Below are positions 17,697-27,932 of a DNA stretch of 64,000 nt, piece by piece. The DNA comes from Thiomargarita sp. (lineage in GTDB: Bacteria > Pseudomonadota > Gammaproteobacteria > Beggiatoales > Beggiatoaceae). The translations under genes and the position numbers were made by a program. The stretch's first letter is position 1. Each line of letters starts with the position of its first letter. The notes beneath the pieces are model-generated. The model was not told the origin of the DNA, made no database searches, and saw only the letters and a list, made by a program, of their open reading frames with translations. The stretch lies in assembly GCA_020721005.1 (NCBI GenBank), contig DYNP01000002.1, positions 191,598-255,597 of the forward strand, written 5' to 3'.

Positions 17697-20438
17697 TTAC
17701 GCTAATTTACCATGACATTGCTTATATTTCTTGCCGGAACCGCAAGGACAGGGATCGTTGCGTCCTACTTTAGGATGATCACGCACAAAAGGTTGTTTTT
17801 GCACCATTTCTCCCTCTGGAGGCGCTTCTTCTTCTCGTTGTCCTCCAGAAAAAGCTGCGAAACTGGCGTGTTGATATTGCACAGCAGCGGCTTTTCGACG
17901 TTGTTCCTCCACGGCTTCTACATCCGATTGCGTCCGGACTTGTACCTTGGAAATATACTCAACTGCTTCTCGCTTAATGCTGTCCAACATCCGTTGAAAC
18001 ATTTCAAACGCTTCCCGCTTAAACTCATGTTTGGGATTCTTTTGCGCAAGACTGCGTAAATGAATACCCTGTCTCAGGTAATCCATGGCAGCCAAATGCT
18101 CTTTCCAGTGAGAGTCTAAGACTTGTAACATGACGGCCTTCTCAAATTGGCGCATAGTTTCGCTGCCTGCCATTTTTTCCTTCGCTTCGTAGATTTCCAC
18201 AATAGCGTCTTCAATTTTTCGGCGCAACGGCTCCTCATATAAATGACTGTCCTCTTCCAACCAGTGGGCTACGGGCAGACGAACTAAAAAGCTGTCCTCC
18301 AATGCCTTCTCCAAGCCGGGTATATTCCATAATTCCTCCAAACTTTGTGGGGGAATATAAGAGTCAATCAATTCCATCAGTACTCCATGCCGAATCAATT
18401 TGATAGTTTCTGCAATACTGGACTCATCCATCAGCTCATTGCGTTGTTCATAAATGACCTTGCGCTGGTCATTGGCGATATCATCATACTCCAATAACTG
18501 TTTGCGAATGTCAAAATTGCGCCCTTCGACCTTACGTTGAGCATTCTCAATAGCCTTGGTTACCCAACGATGCTCAATCGCCTCGCCTTGTTCCATGCCC
18601 AGTTTCTGCATAAGACCGGCTACCCGATCTGAGGCAAAAATTCGCATGAGATTGTCCTGCAAAGAGAGATAGAAACGACTGGAGCCTGGATCCCCTTGTC
18701 GACCCGACCGACCCCGCAATTGGTTATCAATGCGGCGAGATTCGTGCCGTTCAGTACCAATGATATGCAAACCGCCACTGTCCACGACTTGATTATGGCG
18801 CTTCTGCCATTCTAGGCGCATCTGGTCAACCCGCTCTGAAGGTATTTTTTCTTCTCCCCCAAGGACCTTAAATTCAGCTTGCAAATTGCCTCCCAGCACA
18901 ATATCAGTCCCGCGACCTGCCATATTGGTGGCAATAGTGACCGCGCCAGGACTGCCTGCTTGAGCGACAATTTCAGCTTCCTGTTCATGGTATTTGGCAT
19001 TGAGTACCTGATGCACAAAGCCATCTTTTTTAAGCATTTTGGAAATTAACTCAGAACTTTCAATCGACGTCGTTCCAACAAGCACGGGTTGACCCCGATG
19101 CTGACAGTCTTTGATATCTTCGATGATCGCCCCGTATTTCTCTTGGGCAGTGAGGAATACCAAGTCTGGTTTATCTTCCCGAATCATGGGTTTGTGAGTG
19201 GGAATAACGGTGACTTCCAATCCATAAATTTGTTGAAATTCATAGGCTTCGGTGTCTGCTGTACCCGTCATGCCTGAAAGTTTCTTATAAAGTCGAAATA
19301 GATTTTGAAAGGTGATCGAAGCCAAAGTTTGATTTTCATTTTGGACTTTCAAATATTCCTTAGCCTCAATTGCCTGATGAAGACCTTCTGACCAACGCCG
19401 GCCTGGCATGGTGCGTCCGGTGAATTCATCCACAATCACAATTTGATTGTTGCTGACAATATAATCGATGTCCTTGTGAAATAGAGTATGGGCTCGCAAG
19501 GCAGCGCTGACATGGTGCATGAGAGTGATATTGCCGGCATCATAGAGACTGGCCCCGGGCTTTAGTAAACCCTCTTTGCCCAACAGCTCCTCTACTTTTT
19601 GATGACCCGCCTCACTGAGCACAACTTGGCGACTTTTCTCATCAACATAATAATCTCCGGGGATTTCCTCGACATCGTCCTTTTGGGGCTCTTGTTCCTG
19701 AGGATGCAGGAAAGGAATAATCTTATCAATATGTTGGTAGAGTTCAGAATTGTCGTCAGTGGGACCAGAGATGATCAGTGGAGTTCGGGCTTCATCAATT
19801 AAAATGGAATCCACTTCGTCGACAATCGCAAAATTGAGACCCCGTTGCACCCTGTCCGTAGGACGAAATGCCATATTGTCGCGCAGATAATCAAAACCAA
19901 ACTCATTATTTGTGCCGTAAGTAATGTCTGCAGCGTAGGTTGCTCGTTTCTCTTCTGTGCTCAGATTAGAGACAGTGACACCTACTTTTAAGTTGAGGAA
20001 ACCGTAAATTTTACCCATCCATTCTGCATCACGACGCGCTAAGTACTCATTGACCGTGATAATATGGACGCCATTACCGGACAAGGCATTAAGATAAGCG
20101 GGGAGAGTGGCCACTAAAGTTTTACCCTCACCAGTGCGCATTTCAGCAATTTTACCTTGATGGAGAACCATACCACCAATCAACTGTACATCGAAATGGC
20201 GCATATTTAACTCCCGTTTTGCCACTTCTCGGACTACGGCAAAAGCTTCGGGGAGTAAATTTTCAAGAGGTTCACTGTTCGAAACACGCTGCTGAAACTC
20301 AGCGGTTTTGGCAGCCAGTTCCTCACCAGTCAGGAGTTGCATACTCTTTTCCAACTCATTAATCAGTTGGACTGTCCTAAACATACGCTTAATCAGTCGG
20401 TCATTACGACTGCCAAACAACTTTTTGATAATATTCAT
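17697..20438 (-). CDS. secA: Preprotein translocase ATPase SecA
   Basis: 913 residues. Drives Sec-dependent export at the membrane. Walker A MRTGEGKT lies near 100-108, DEVD in [11 protein letters not shown] and helicase motifs follow, and the C-terminal zinc/SecB-binding tail is [15 protein letters not shown] place the start at the ATG at 20438 ([14 protein letters not shown]), not the upstream TTG, because it matches the family N-terminus. The ATG has no Shine-Dalgarno sequence: an R1 repeat sits directly upstream, and the first codons plus leader are duplicated (20411-20568). Confidence 0.96.
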   Translation of the reverse strand: MNIIKKLFGSRNDRLIKRMFRTVQLINELEKSMQLLTGEELAAKTAEFQQRVSNSEPLENLLPEAFAVVREVAKRELNMRHFDVQLIGGMVLHQGKIAEMRTGEGKTLVATLPAYLNALSGNGVHIITVNEYLARRDAEWMGKIYGFLNLKVGVTVSNLSTEEKRATYAADITYGTNNEFGFDYLRDNMAFRPTDRVQRGLNFAIVDEVDSILIDEARTPLIISGPTDDNSELYQHIDKIIPFLHPQEQEPQKDDVEEIPGDYYVDEKSRQVVLSEAGHQKVEELLGKEGLLKPGASLYDAGNITLMHHVSAALRAHTLFHKDIDYIVSNNQIVIVDEFTGRTMPGRRWSEGLHQAIEAKEYLKVQNENQTLASITFQNLFRLYKKLSGMTGTADTEAYEFQQIYGLEVTVIPTHKPMIREDKPDLVFLTAQEKYGAIIEDIKDCQHRGQPVLVGTTSIESSELISKMLKKDGFVHQVLNAKYHEQEAEIVAQAGSPGAVTIATNMAGRGTDIVLGGNLQAEFKVLGGEEKIPSERVDQMRLEWQKRHNQVVDSGGLHIIGTERHESRRIDNQLRGRSGRQGDPGSSRFYLSLQDNLMRIFASDRVAGLMQKLGMEQGEAIEHRWVTKAIENAQRKVEGRNFDIRKQLLEYDDIANDQRKVIYEQRNELMDESSIAETIKLIRHGVLMELIDSYIPPQSLEELWNIPGLEKALEDSFLVRLPVAHWLEEDSHLYEEPLRRKIEDAIVEIYEAKEKMAGSETMRQFEKAVMLQVLDSHWKEHLAAMDYLRQGIHLRSLAQKNPKHEFKREAFEMFQRMLDSIKREAVEYISKVQVRTQSDVEAVEEQRRKAAAVQYQHASFAAFSGGQREEEAPPEGEMVQKQPFVRDHPKVGRNDPCPCGSGKKYKQCHGKLA

Positions 20439-20568
20439 AAATGGAGTGAAGGCTTTAGCCGGTAAAAAAAGTAGGGGAAGAAAGAAAACTGCCAAACAAC
20501 TTATTGATAATAGTCATAAATAGAATGGAGGCTTTAGCCGGTAGAGAAAGTGGGGGAAGTGGGAAAAA
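20411..20568. repeat. 79-bp tandem duplication covering the secA start
   Basis: Copy A (20411-20489) and copy B (20490-20568) begin with TGCCAAACAACTT and are roughly 85% alike. Each contains the first ten secA codons (reverse strand), an ATG, an R1 core and a purine-rich tail. Copy A is the working secA start; copy B is the displaced duplicate. Confidence 0.85.
20455..20517 (-). other. 20-codon upstream ORF, duplicated secA start
   Basis: The ATG at 20517 in copy B opens a frame reading [20 protein letters not shown] and stopping 16 bases before the secA ATG. The first ten residues mirror the secA N-terminus [10 protein letters not shown], so this is a duplication product. It occupies the position of the secM leader in enterics but is not homologous to it. 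Translation is untested and no ribosome site is visible. Confidence 0.55.
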
Positions 20569-20630
20569 AGATCGAGAATTGCGAATGGTGCAAGGGGTCG
20601 ATTGGCAATTCTCAATCAAAGGGGCGTGAT

Positions 20631-21518
20631 TTATCTCAGGGACAACAAACGATTATCCGAAAGCCGGAAGTCACTGGCCACGTTCAAGTATTGACGCGGA
20701 TTGATGGGTTTCCCATACTGGCGCACTTCAAAATGAATATGAGTTCCCGTAGCCCTACCTGTTGCTCCTACCAAACCGATAACTTGTCCCCGTCTAACTC
20801 GATCACCTACTTTGACCAAGTTTTTACTATTATGAGCGTAACGGGTACTGTAAATACCACCGTGTTCCACCTCTACAATTTTACCATAACCGCGCATACT
20901 CTTTGATATAGTGACGATTCCATCATCCACTGCAAGCACTTCCGCTCCCAACCTGGCGGCAATGTCGATACCGTAGTGCATGCGTCTGCCACGCCAACCG
21001 TAATTGGAAGATACATAACCAGATGCAGCTGGCCAACCCATGGGCAGATTGCCAGCCATCGCTCGGGTCGTCGGGATGTTCAAAGGTTTGTCGACGAAAG
21101 CGAAATTTGCTGGGGAGGGAAAAGCGATGGAGGCGATCCTATTTTCAATCGGTTGAGGTCGTCTTGCTAACTGGGACGTATTTTTGGAAGGGCGATTACC
21201 CCCTTCCGCAGCAATCACTTCTTCCCAAGACAAAGTACTTTTAGACGCCGGTTCTTTAGTCAGCAAGGACTGAGTCAGTCTATCCAAATGACGTCTTTTA
21301 GTGGATAAGGTTTTCAGTTGGCGAGCATGCGCCTTTTGTTGTGCATTATTTTGAACCACTGAACGGTGGGTAGCTTTTTGAGGATACTGCTGATACTGAT
21401 AAGCTGCGTAGGGAACGCTACCGAGTAAAGTTAATAACAGAGAGGCACCGGCTATTGCAGCTTGAGTGGCATAGCGGGTGTATTGCTTTTGAGAGTTGGG
21501 TTTACTTAAGATATACAT
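20631..21518 (-). CDS. M23 (LytM) family peptidase
   Basis: 295 residues. One N-terminal membrane helix (about 20-42), a basic linker, then a C-terminal LytM domain with the zinc motifs HYGIDIA (H...D) and THIHFEV (HxH), apparently intact. Predicted periplasmic peptidoglycan endopeptidase or amidase activator. The position between secA and lpxC and divergence from dciA is common in gammaproteobacteria. The start ATG at 21518 is 34 bases from the divergent dciA start. Confidence 0.9.
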   Translation of the reverse strand: MYILSKPNSQKQYTRYATQAAIAGASLLLTLLGSVPYAAYQYQQYPQKATHRSVVQNNAQQKAHARQLKTLSTKRRHLDRLTQSLLTKEPASKSTLSWEEVIAAEGGNRPSKNTSQLARRPQPIENRIASIAFPSPANFAFVDKPLNIPTTRAMAGNLPMGWPAASGYVSSNYGWRGRRMHYGIDIAARLGAEVLAVDDGIVTISKSMRGYGKIVEVEHGGIYSTRYAHNSKNLVKVGDRVRRGQVIGLVGATGRATGTHIHFEVRQYGKPINPRQYLNVASDFRLSDNRLLSLR

Positions 21519-21552
21519 GCGAATTCAGTTACCTCTTAAATGGTACTCCATT

Positions 21553-21867
21553 ATGTTAAAATCAGTGGGTGATTTATTATTGGCTTCTAAGGGGACTTTA
21601 CAGTCCTTATACCGTCATTGCCAGTTACTCAATTGTTTACAGGCAGAATTAAAACTTCATCTAGGATCTCCTTTGAATAGTCATTGTTGGGTGGCCAATT
21701 TTCAAAATGGGCGGATGGTAATATACGTAGATTCAGCAAGTTGGGCCACTCAGTTGCGTTTTAGAATTCCGTCTCTGTTAGCCCATTGGAGTTGTGAGGA
21801 AAACGCAACGCCAGATTCTCATCTTATTAAGGAAGTAATCATCAAAGTTTATCCAAAGTCCCCATAA
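21553..21867 (+). CDS. dciA: DciA/DUF721 family protein
   Basis: 104 residues from the ATG at 21553; the frame is open from 21496. Family motifs include the N-terminal SVGDLLLASKGTL and central HCWVANFQNGRMVIYVDSAS followed by WATQLRF. DciA loads the replicative helicase DnaB in bacteria lacking DnaC/DnaI (family knowledge). The only plus-strand gene in this block, divergent from the M23 peptidase as often seen near secA. Confidence 0.8.
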   Translation: MLKSVGDLLLASKGTLQSLYRHCQLLNCLQAELKLHLGSPLNSHCWVANFQNGRMVIYVDSASWATQLRFRIPSLLAHWSCEENATPDSHLIKEVIIKVYPKSP

Positions 21868-21929
21868 CAGTGGAGTGGAGGCTTTAGCCGGCCAGCGGTA
21901 GGCACTTTGCAATTTGATGTGATACATGG
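21868..21929. repeat. Solo R1 unit downstream of dciA
   Basis: A single forward unit (GGAGTGGAGGCTTTAGCCGG) with the flanking GCGGTAGGCACTTTGCAATTT seen inside the larger elements. No terminal inverted repeats. Confidence 0.7.
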
Positions 21930-21960
21930 AAAAACCCCTCTTAAGTATTTTAGCAAGGGG
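21930..21960 (-). terminator. Probable terminator after lpxC
   Basis: On the minus strand CCCCTTGC ... TTAAGAGGGG is followed by TTTTT. The stem is modest (four GC pairs plus two AT pairs with a bulge). It would end the ddlB-lpxC transcript. Confidence 0.45.
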
Positions 21961-21986
21961 ACAGCCAAATTTGGATTATACAGGTT

Positions 21987-22901
21987 TTAAATTGGTATAG
22001 GGTGTGGGTGCGGCCATTCTGTGGACTGTTGGGGATTTTTTTCGAGAGTAATTATCTCCCAAGCAGCAGGATTGGCTAACAAAGTACGTAAAAGTTGATT
22101 ATTTAAATGGTGTCCAGATTTATAGCCAGTGAAGGATCCCACTAGACTGTGCCCCAATAAATAAAGATCGCCAATCGCATCCAATATTTTGTGTTTCACA
22201 AATTCATCAGGATATCTTAAACCATCTTCATTAAGAATACGATAATCATCCATAACCAGCGCATTATCCAAACTGCCTCCCATCCCCAGTTTTTTCTCGC
22301 GCAAACTCTCGATATCCCGCATAAAGCCAAAAGTACGAGCTCGACTGATTTCCTTCACATAAGAGGCTTTAGAAAAATCAATTTCTGCAATCTGAGGAGT
22401 GCGTCTAAATACAGGATGATCAAAATCGATTTTGAAGCGTATTTTAATACCTTCAAAAGGTTCAAAACGGGCCCATTTGCCAGCCTCTTCTACCTGAATA
22501 GGCTGTTTTATGCGCAAATATCGTTTAGGGGCAACTTGTTCCTCAATACCGGCGGATTGAATCAAAAATACAAAAGGTCCAGCGCTGCCGTCCATAATTG
22601 GCACTTCTTCTGCGCTGAGATCAATAATAACATTGTCAATACCTAAACCGGCCAATGCCGAAAGCAGATGTTCGACAGTTGCAATCCTGACGGCACCTTT
22701 AACTAGAGTAGTCGATAACCGAGTATCGCCGACATTCTCGGCCAACGCCTTAATTTGTACAGTAGGTCGCAGATCTATACGTCTAAAAACAATACCCGTA
22801 TCTACTGGGGCAGGTTTCAGAGTAAGGTAGACTTTGTGGCCAGTGTGTAATCCGACACCAGTCGCTTTAATCGTGTTTTTTAGAGTTCGTTGATTGAACA
22901 T
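21987..22901 (-). CDS. lpxC: UDP-3-O-acyl-GlcNAc deacetylase LpxC
   Basis: 304 residues, normal length. Commits UDP-acyl-GlcNAc to lipid A synthesis. Zinc ligands are His78 in TVEHLLSAL and the His and Asp in [13 protein letters not shown]; the catalytic GHHLNN follows. Shows the organism makes lipid A. 143 bases downstream of ftsZ on the same strand. Confidence 0.97.
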   Translation of the reverse strand: MFNQRTLKNTIKATGVGLHTGHKVYLTLKPAPVDTGIVFRRIDLRPTVQIKALAENVGDTRLSTTLVKGAVRIATVEHLLSALAGLGIDNVIIDLSAEEVPIMDGSAGPFVFLIQSAGIEEQVAPKRYLRIKQPIQVEEAGKWARFEPFEGIKIRFKIDFDHPVFRRTPQIAEIDFSKASYVKEISRARTFGFMRDIESLREKKLGMGGSLDNALVMDDYRILNEDGLRYPDEFVKHKILDAIGDLYLLGHSLVGSFTGYKSGHHLNNQLLRTLLANPAAWEIITLEKNPQQSTEWPHPHPIPI

Positions 22902-23044
22902 GGTGGGTTAAATGTAGAGTGAGTAGTGAATGGGGTATAGTTTAAGCAAATTGGGCGCCAGATCTTATTTAAACCTCAATATCAATAACATAAGATCAAA
23001 TATTGATTATCCGTTATTCGGCGCCATTGAAAATTTCCAAACCT

Positions 23045-24250
23045 TCAATCGGCTTGTCGTCGCAGAAAAGCCGGTATGTCCAAATAATCACTGGAGTGGC
23101 TATCATTAGACTCAGAATTATCGCTGACGCGATGGGGAGGAGTAGGCAAACGAGTAACCGACGGTTTATCATGTTCTTTATAATCAACAACTTTAGCCGC
23201 TTTATCCGGTTTTGCAGAAGTTCGTCCAACCATTCTAACTGAAGGACGCTCTTCCTGTTGAGCCTTACCCAAACTGGCAGAACTCCGATGAGCAGTACCG
23301 ACCCCAGTAGCAATCACCGTCACTCGCAATTCATCCGTCATATCTGGATCTAGCACCGTCCCAACTACGACAGTAGCATTCTCCGAAGCGAATTCCTCAA
23401 TAACATCCCCCATCTCCTCGAACTCACCAATACTCAGATCAGTACCGGCAGTCATATTGACCAAAATACCGCGAGCCCCAGTCAGATCGACATCTTCGAG
23501 TAGAGGACTGGAAATCGCTTCATTGCCAGCTTTTCGAGCTCTACCCTCTCCTTTAGCATACCCAGTACCCATCATGGCCATACCCATTTCCTGCATAACA
23601 GTAGTTACGTCGGCAAAATCGACATTGATCAATCCTGGGCGCGTGATAAGTTCAGAGATACCCTGCACTGCGCTATACAGCACATTATTGGCAGCCTTGA
23701 AAGCATCCAATAAAGTCGTATCTCTGCCCAGTACAGTGAGTAATTTTTCATTGGGGATGACAATTAGGGAATCAACATGTTTAGACAACTCTTGGATGCC
23801 CTCTTCGGCAACGAGTCCACGTTTTTTGCCTTCAAAAGGGAATGGGCGGGTGACTACAGCTACGGTTAATACTCCGAGTTCTTTAGCAACTAGAGCGACA
23901 ACTGGAGCGGCACCGGTGCCAGTGCCTCCCCCCATACCGGCAGTTATAAACACCATGTCGGTACCCTCGAGTACTGACATAATTCGTTCACGGTCTTCAA
24001 GAGCGGCTTGCTGACCGATTTCAGGATTGGCCCCGGCACCGAGACCTTTGGTCACATCCGTACCAAGTTGTAAAATGGTCCGGGCAGAAGAGTTTTTAAG
24101 TGCTTGAGCGTCGGTGTTGGCGCAGATGAATTCCACACCTTCAATATTGCCTTTCAACATATGTTCAACAGCATTGCCGCCGCCTCCGCCGACTCCAATA
24201 ACCTTGATAGTGGCGTTTTGACTGTAGGTGTCCATGAGTTCGAAGGGCAT
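23045..24250 (-). CDS. ftsZ: Cell division GTPase FtsZ
   Basis: 401 residues. Forms the Z ring. Tubulin signature [10 protein letters not shown] near residue 107 and T7 loop NVDFADV near 208. The linker is Lys/Ser/Pro-rich, and the conserved C-terminal peptide [11 protein letters not shown] binds FtsA/ZipA. A strong AAGGAAA site precedes the ATG. 33 bases after ftsA. Confidence 0.98.
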   Translation of the reverse strand: MPFELMDTYSQNATIKVIGVGGGGGNAVEHMLKGNIEGVEFICANTDAQALKNSSARTILQLGTDVTKGLGAGANPEIGQQAALEDRERIMSVLEGTDMVFITAGMGGGTGTGAAPVVALVAKELGVLTVAVVTRPFPFEGKKRGLVAEEGIQELSKHVDSLIVIPNEKLLTVLGRDTTLLDAFKAANNVLYSAVQGISELITRPGLINVDFADVTTVMQEMGMAMMGTGYAKGEGRARKAGNEAISSPLLEDVDLTGARGILVNMTAGTDLSIGEFEEMGDVIEEFASENATVVVGTVLDPDMTDELRVTVIATGVGTAHRSSASLGKAQQEERPSVRMVGRTSAKPDKAAKVVDYKEHDKPSVTRLPTPPHRVSDNSESNDSHSSDYLDIPAFLRRQAD

Positions 24251-24283
24251 GGTGAATTTCCTTTTTGATTCAGAGTTGATTCG

Positions 24284-25516
24284 TTAATAGTTACCTTGGA
24301 GCCAGTTTTTTATACGTCCCCAAAGTCGATGTTGAGGGAGGTGAGGGGTGATTTCAGACACTCTCTGATAGCGGTGTTGGTGTCCAAACAACAGTAATCC
24401 AACGCCGGTGGCATGACAGGGATTTTTAACTACGTCAATCAAGCCGGTCACTCTTTTGGGATAGCCAATCCGGACGGGAACTTGAAATACTCTTTCAGCC
24501 AGTTCGACGACACCGTCCATTTTTGCACTGCCGCCGGTGAGGACAATCCCTGCGGCAATGAGGTCTTCATAACCGCTCCTTCTGATCTTGTCTTGGACAA
24601 ATCCCAGTAGTTCTTCGTAACGGGGTTCGACGACTTGGGCAAGAGTCTGTCGAGCGAGGTAACGTGGAGGACGGGCACCGACACTGGGGACTTCAATGGT
24701 TTCGTCGGGGTTAGCCAGATGAGCCAGTGCGCAGGCATACTTGATCTTAATATTCTCAGCGTATTGGGTGGGGGTGCGCATGGCAACAGCAATGTCATTG
24801 GTGATTTGGTCGCCGGCAATGGGAATCACAGCAGTATACCGTATGGCGCCCTCGGTGTAGATGGCAATATCCGTGGTTCCCCCGCCAATGTCAATTAGGC
24901 AGGTGCCGAGTTCTTTTTCGTCCTGAGTAAGGACGGCCTCACTGGAGGCGAGTTGTTGGAGGATGACGTCATCAACTTCGAGTTCACAGGTCCGTATACA
25001 TTTGATGATGTTCTGGGCAGCGCTGGCAGCTCCGGTAACAAGGTGTACCTTTGCCTCTAAACGAGTGCCAGTCATGCCAATGGGCTCACGTATTCCTTCT
25101 TGATGGTCAATGTTGTATTCCTGAGGAATGACGTGTATGATGCGTTGATCAGCGGGAATTGCCACTGCCCGCGCCGCGTCAATGACGCGATCAATGTCAT
25201 CTTGAGTGACTTCTTTGTCACGTATGGCGACGATGCCATGGGAGTTCATGCTGCGTATGTGATTGCCAGCAATGCCAGTGTATACTGAATGGATCTCACA
25301 GCCGGACATGAGTTCGGCTTCTTCGACTGCGCGTTGTATGGAGTGGATGGTGGCCTCGATGTTGACAACCACGCCTTTTTTGAGTCCCCTAGAAGGATGT
25401 TGCCCTATGCCGATAATTTCGATGTCATTGGTTTCGGGGTTGGCTTCTCCGACAATGGCGACGATCTTAGAGGTACCGATGTCGAGTCCGACGATGAGGT
25501 TTTTTTCTCTGGCCAT
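24284..25516 (-). CDS. ftsA: Cell division protein FtsA
   Basis: 410 residues. Actin-like ATPase that tethers FtsZ to the membrane. Shows LIVGLDIGTSKIVA at the N-terminus, CLIDIGGGTTDIAIY, and a C-terminal amphipathic helix WGRIKNWLQGNY for membrane binding. Separated from ftsQ by 342 bases of repeats, where many relatives have almost no gap. Confidence 0.97.
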   Translation of the reverse strand: MAREKNLIVGLDIGTSKIVAIVGEANPETNDIEIIGIGQHPSRGLKKGVVVNIEATIHSIQRAVEEAELMSGCEIHSVYTGIAGNHIRSMNSHGIVAIRDKEVTQDDIDRVIDAARAVAIPADQRIIHVIPQEYNIDHQEGIREPIGMTGTRLEAKVHLVTGAASAAQNIIKCIRTCELEVDDVILQQLASSEAVLTQDEKELGTCLIDIGGGTTDIAIYTEGAIRYTAVIPIAGDQITNDIAVAMRTPTQYAENIKIKYACALAHLANPDETIEVPSVGARPPRYLARQTLAQVVEPRYEELLGFVQDKIRRSGYEDLIAAGIVLTGGSAKMDGVVELAERVFQVPVRIGYPKRVTGLIDVVKNPCHATGVGLLLFGHQHRYQRVSEITPHLPQHRLWGRIKNWLQGNY

Positions 25517-25558
25517 GGATGGGCTCTTCTGTATTAATATGATGGTGTAGATTAAATA

Positions 25559-25801
25559 CTGCCGGCATGAGGAGTTAATTGTGTTGTTGTGGTGTTTTCA
25601 TGCGGCGCAATACATTAACGCTATTGCGCGGTATTTTCTGCCGGCATGAGAAGTTAATTGTGTTATTGTGGTGTTTTCATGCGGCGCAATACATTAACGC
25701 TATTGCGCGGTATTTTCTGCCGGCATGAGAAGTAGTTAGTTGTGTTGTTGTCGCATTTTTATGTGGCGCAATATGCTAACGCCATTGTGCCCTATTTTCT
25801 G
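25559..25801. repeat. Three 79-bp tandem repeats with R2 palindromes
   Basis: Units start at 25559, 25638 and 25717 with CTGCCGGCATGAG; the first two are nearly identical, the third is diverged with a 4-base insertion. Each carries an R2 palindrome (GGCGCAATA ... TATTGCGCG). The array fills the ftsQ-ftsA gap, so transcripts from ftsQ into ftsA would contain three hairpins. No gene is seen in 25517-25858. Confidence 0.88.
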
Positions 25802-25858
25802 GTGAGTTTTGGGGTTGTTGTGAACAGAAAAGGTATAAACCCCATTTTCCTTGTTTCT

Positions 25859-26542
25859 TTACTGTGGTTGGTTGGTGACGGCGATGCCCTGTCGATGCCG
25901 TAAGTCAATATGAATAGGAGGAGATTCCGATAGTTGGGGGGCTATTTTAGCAAATTGTTCCAGTGCCTTGGGGTTTTTTTGAGGGTTATGATGAAGAATA
26001 TATCCCTTATTGAGTTGTAGCTGGCAGTGGGTGGGTGTTGGGCAGTGCACTCGTTGTATTGTTAAAAAACTGCCCTGCAGTTGCTGAACGTAGTGTGCGT
26101 AAATAGTGAGTATTTGAGGCAGCCTCCCCTGTAAGACAGGAGGATGATGGGCGGTTTTCCAGTACTCTAAGTAAGGGTCAGTGGCGGGAATGGAGAGTGC
26201 CTGCCCATCGGTACTGAGAACTTGATATTGACTGAGTAGAGTAGAGTCTCCTCCCCACAAGCATAATGGAATATGCTCTTCTATAGTTATGTGTAAGGTA
26301 AAGGGAGTAGTTAAGCGGCGTTGTAGATTAAGCGATTTCACCCAAGGCAATTGAAGGACGGCAGCTTCCAAAGCCGACCGGTCGAGTTGATAATAATTCA
26401 GAGTGAGGTAGGGGGCGAGGACCGCGCGCAGGTGCTGAGATGGGGTTTGGTGGCCGCCATGCAGTTGGTAGTGGGTTAATATTGCGCTCAACGGATAGCT
26501 TAAGGTAAGGAGGTTGATGAGCAGTAGCCCCAGTTTGTACAT
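25859..26542 (-). CDS. ftsQ: Cell division protein FtsQ
   Basis: 227 residues. N-terminal membrane helix (about 3-22), then a POTRA-like region (HLRAVLAPYLTLNYYQLDRSALEAA pattern, residues about 38-75) and the FtsQ beta domain with LPWVKSLNLQRRL. Sequence is diverged and the cytoplasmic tail is very short, so identity rests on both motif and position between ddlB and ftsA. Starts 6 bases after the ddlB stop. Confidence 0.87.
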   Translation of the reverse strand: MYKLGLLLINLLTLSYPLSAILTHYQLHGGHQTPSQHLRAVLAPYLTLNYYQLDRSALEAAVLQLPWVKSLNLQRRLTTPFTLHITIEEHIPLCLWGGDSTLLSQYQVLSTDGQALSIPATDPYLEYWKTAHHPPVLQGRLPQILTIYAHYVQQLQGSFLTIQRVHCPTPTHCQLQLNKGYILHHNPQKNPKALEQFAKIAPQLSESPPIHIDLRHRQGIAVTNQPQ

Positions 26543-26548
26543 AGGTTA

Positions 26549-27472
26549 TCAATCAATGGATAAGTTAATTTGGGCAGAGGTTAAAATACGCAGTACTAAT
26601 TGGTCGAAGTTGAGTCCGGCAGCTTGGGCAGCCCTGGGCACAAGACTGTGATCGGTCATGCCAGGAACGGTATTGGCTTCAAGTAGCCAGGGTTGGCCGT
26701 GGGGGTCACACATTAAATCAATGCGTCCCCAAGAACGTCCAGGCAGGAGTTGGAAGGCCTGTAAAGCGAGTTCTTGCAAAGCCTGCTCCTCTTTTTTGGG
26801 TAACCCACAGGGACAATAATAACGGGTTTGAGGATCTTGGTATTTGGCCTGGTAGTCGTAAAACCCCCGCGGAGTCTCTAACCTAATAACAGGCAACGCT
26901 TCTGCATCCAACAGGGCCACCGTGTACTCTGGACCTTGGATCCATTGTTCTATCAGTACGGGACCATAAGCTGCTGCGAGTTTCCAAGCGGATAAGAGTT
27001 GTTGAGGGTGGGCTACTTTGCTAATGCCGACACTCGATCCTTCGGCAGTCGGTTTCACGGCCACGGGGTAGGTCAATTGAGGGGCTAAGGTTTGTAATTG
27101 TTCAATGGATTTAGTCAAATATGAGGGCGGAGTGGGCAGGTGGGCGGCCTGCCATAGTAACTTGGTGCGGTATTTGTCCATGGCCAAGGCTGAGCCCAAA
27201 ACTCCGGTCCCTGTATAAGGGAGTTTCAAAGATTCCAGTAGTCCTTGCAAACTGCCATCTTCTCCTCCTCGACCGTGTAAAGCAATGAATACGGCTTCAA
27301 ATTTCCCTTCCAATAAGGGGATCAGATAGGGTTCTGCGGTGTCAAAAGCGGTGACTTGGATGTGGTTACGAAGTAGAGCTTGTTGAACTGCGTGGGCACT
27401 GTGGAGGGAAATAGCACGCTCAGATGAAGTGCCCCCCATTAACAGGGCTACTTTTTGAAAGGGAAAAGACAT
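26549..27472 (-). CDS. ddlB: D-alanine-D-alanine ligase
   Basis: 307 residues, DdlB type. Makes the D-Ala-D-Ala end of peptidoglycan stem peptides. ATP-grasp marks: GGTSSERAISLHSA, ALHGRGGEDGSLQG, AVKPTAEGSSVGI, and the metal site LLEANTVPGMT. First gene of the cell-division block here; murB and murC, usual upstream neighbours, are absent. Confidence 0.96.
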   Translation of the reverse strand: MSFPFQKVALLMGGTSSERAISLHSAHAVQQALLRNHIQVTAFDTAEPYLIPLLEGKFEAVFIALHGRGGEDGSLQGLLESLKLPYTGTGVLGSALAMDKYRTKLLWQAAHLPTPPSYLTKSIEQLQTLAPQLTYPVAVKPTAEGSSVGISKVAHPQQLLSAWKLAAAYGPVLIEQWIQGPEYTVALLDAEALPVIRLETPRGFYDYQAKYQDPQTRYYCPCGLPKKEEQALQELALQAFQLLPGRSWGRIDLMCDPHGQPWLLEANTVPGMTDHSLVPRAAQAAGLNFDQLVLRILTSAQINLSID

Positions 27473-27559
27473 AGTCGGTGCTCGTAAAGTGGTGAATAGT
27501 GATTAACACGGGTAGGATGGGCTTCCGGTCAGCCCATCGTTCGCAAGATTGTGGTTCAG

Positions 27560-27894
27560 CCTTGACCGGCTAAAGCCTCCACTCCAGCTTAATTGTGGGG
27601 TTCGGGCCTTGGACCTTGACCGGCTAAAGCCTCCACTCCAGCTTAATTGTGGGGTTCGGGCCTTGGACCTTGACCGGCTAAAGCCTCCACTCCAACTTAA
27701 TTGTGGGGTTTGGACCTTGACCGGCTAAAGCCTCTACTCCAGCTTAATTGTGGGGTTCAGTCCTTGGACCTTGACCGGCTAAAGCCTCCACTCCAACTTA
27801 ATTGTGGGGTTTGGACCTTGACCGGCTAAAGCCTCTACTCCAGCTTAATTGTGGGGTTTGGACCTTGACCGGCTAAAGCCTCCACTCCAGCTTA
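27560..27894. repeat. Seven-copy tandem R1 array
   Basis: Seven direct units beginning CCTTGACCGGCTAAAGCC, each with the linker CTTAATTGTGGGGTT, of 54 or 47 bp depending on a 7-base block. The last unit joins base-for-base to a copy of the rsmD start at 27895. The stretch 27473-27559 holds an R5-like TAGGATGGGCTTCCGGTCAG motif. No gene is seen. Confidence 0.88.
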
Positions 27895-27926
27895 CGATAA
27901 TACGTAACTTATGCATGGTTATCAAA
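27895..27926 (-). pseudogene. Duplicated fragment of the rsmD start
   Basis: 32 bases identical to 30588-30619, covering the rsmD ATG and the codons for MHKLRII plus 10 leader bases. It lies just after the EF-G-like gene, bounded by the R1 array on the other side. The rest of this rsmD copy is missing. Confidence 0.85.
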
Positions 27927-27932
27927 GTGAAT

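Noticed and set aside
20455-20517. SecM-like arrest peptide upstream of secA
   Set aside because: No FxxxxWIxxxxGIRAGP-type arrest motif; the sequence is explained by duplication of the secA start.
23457-24014. 185-codon plus-strand frame inside ftsZ
   Set aside because: Antisense shadow of a highly conserved gene with no start signals.
27560-27894. Regular array resembling CRISPR
   Set aside because: The sequences between repeat cores are also repeated (CTTAATTGTGGGGTT), no cas genes are near, and the same core occurs in other contexts; this is a tandem repeat.
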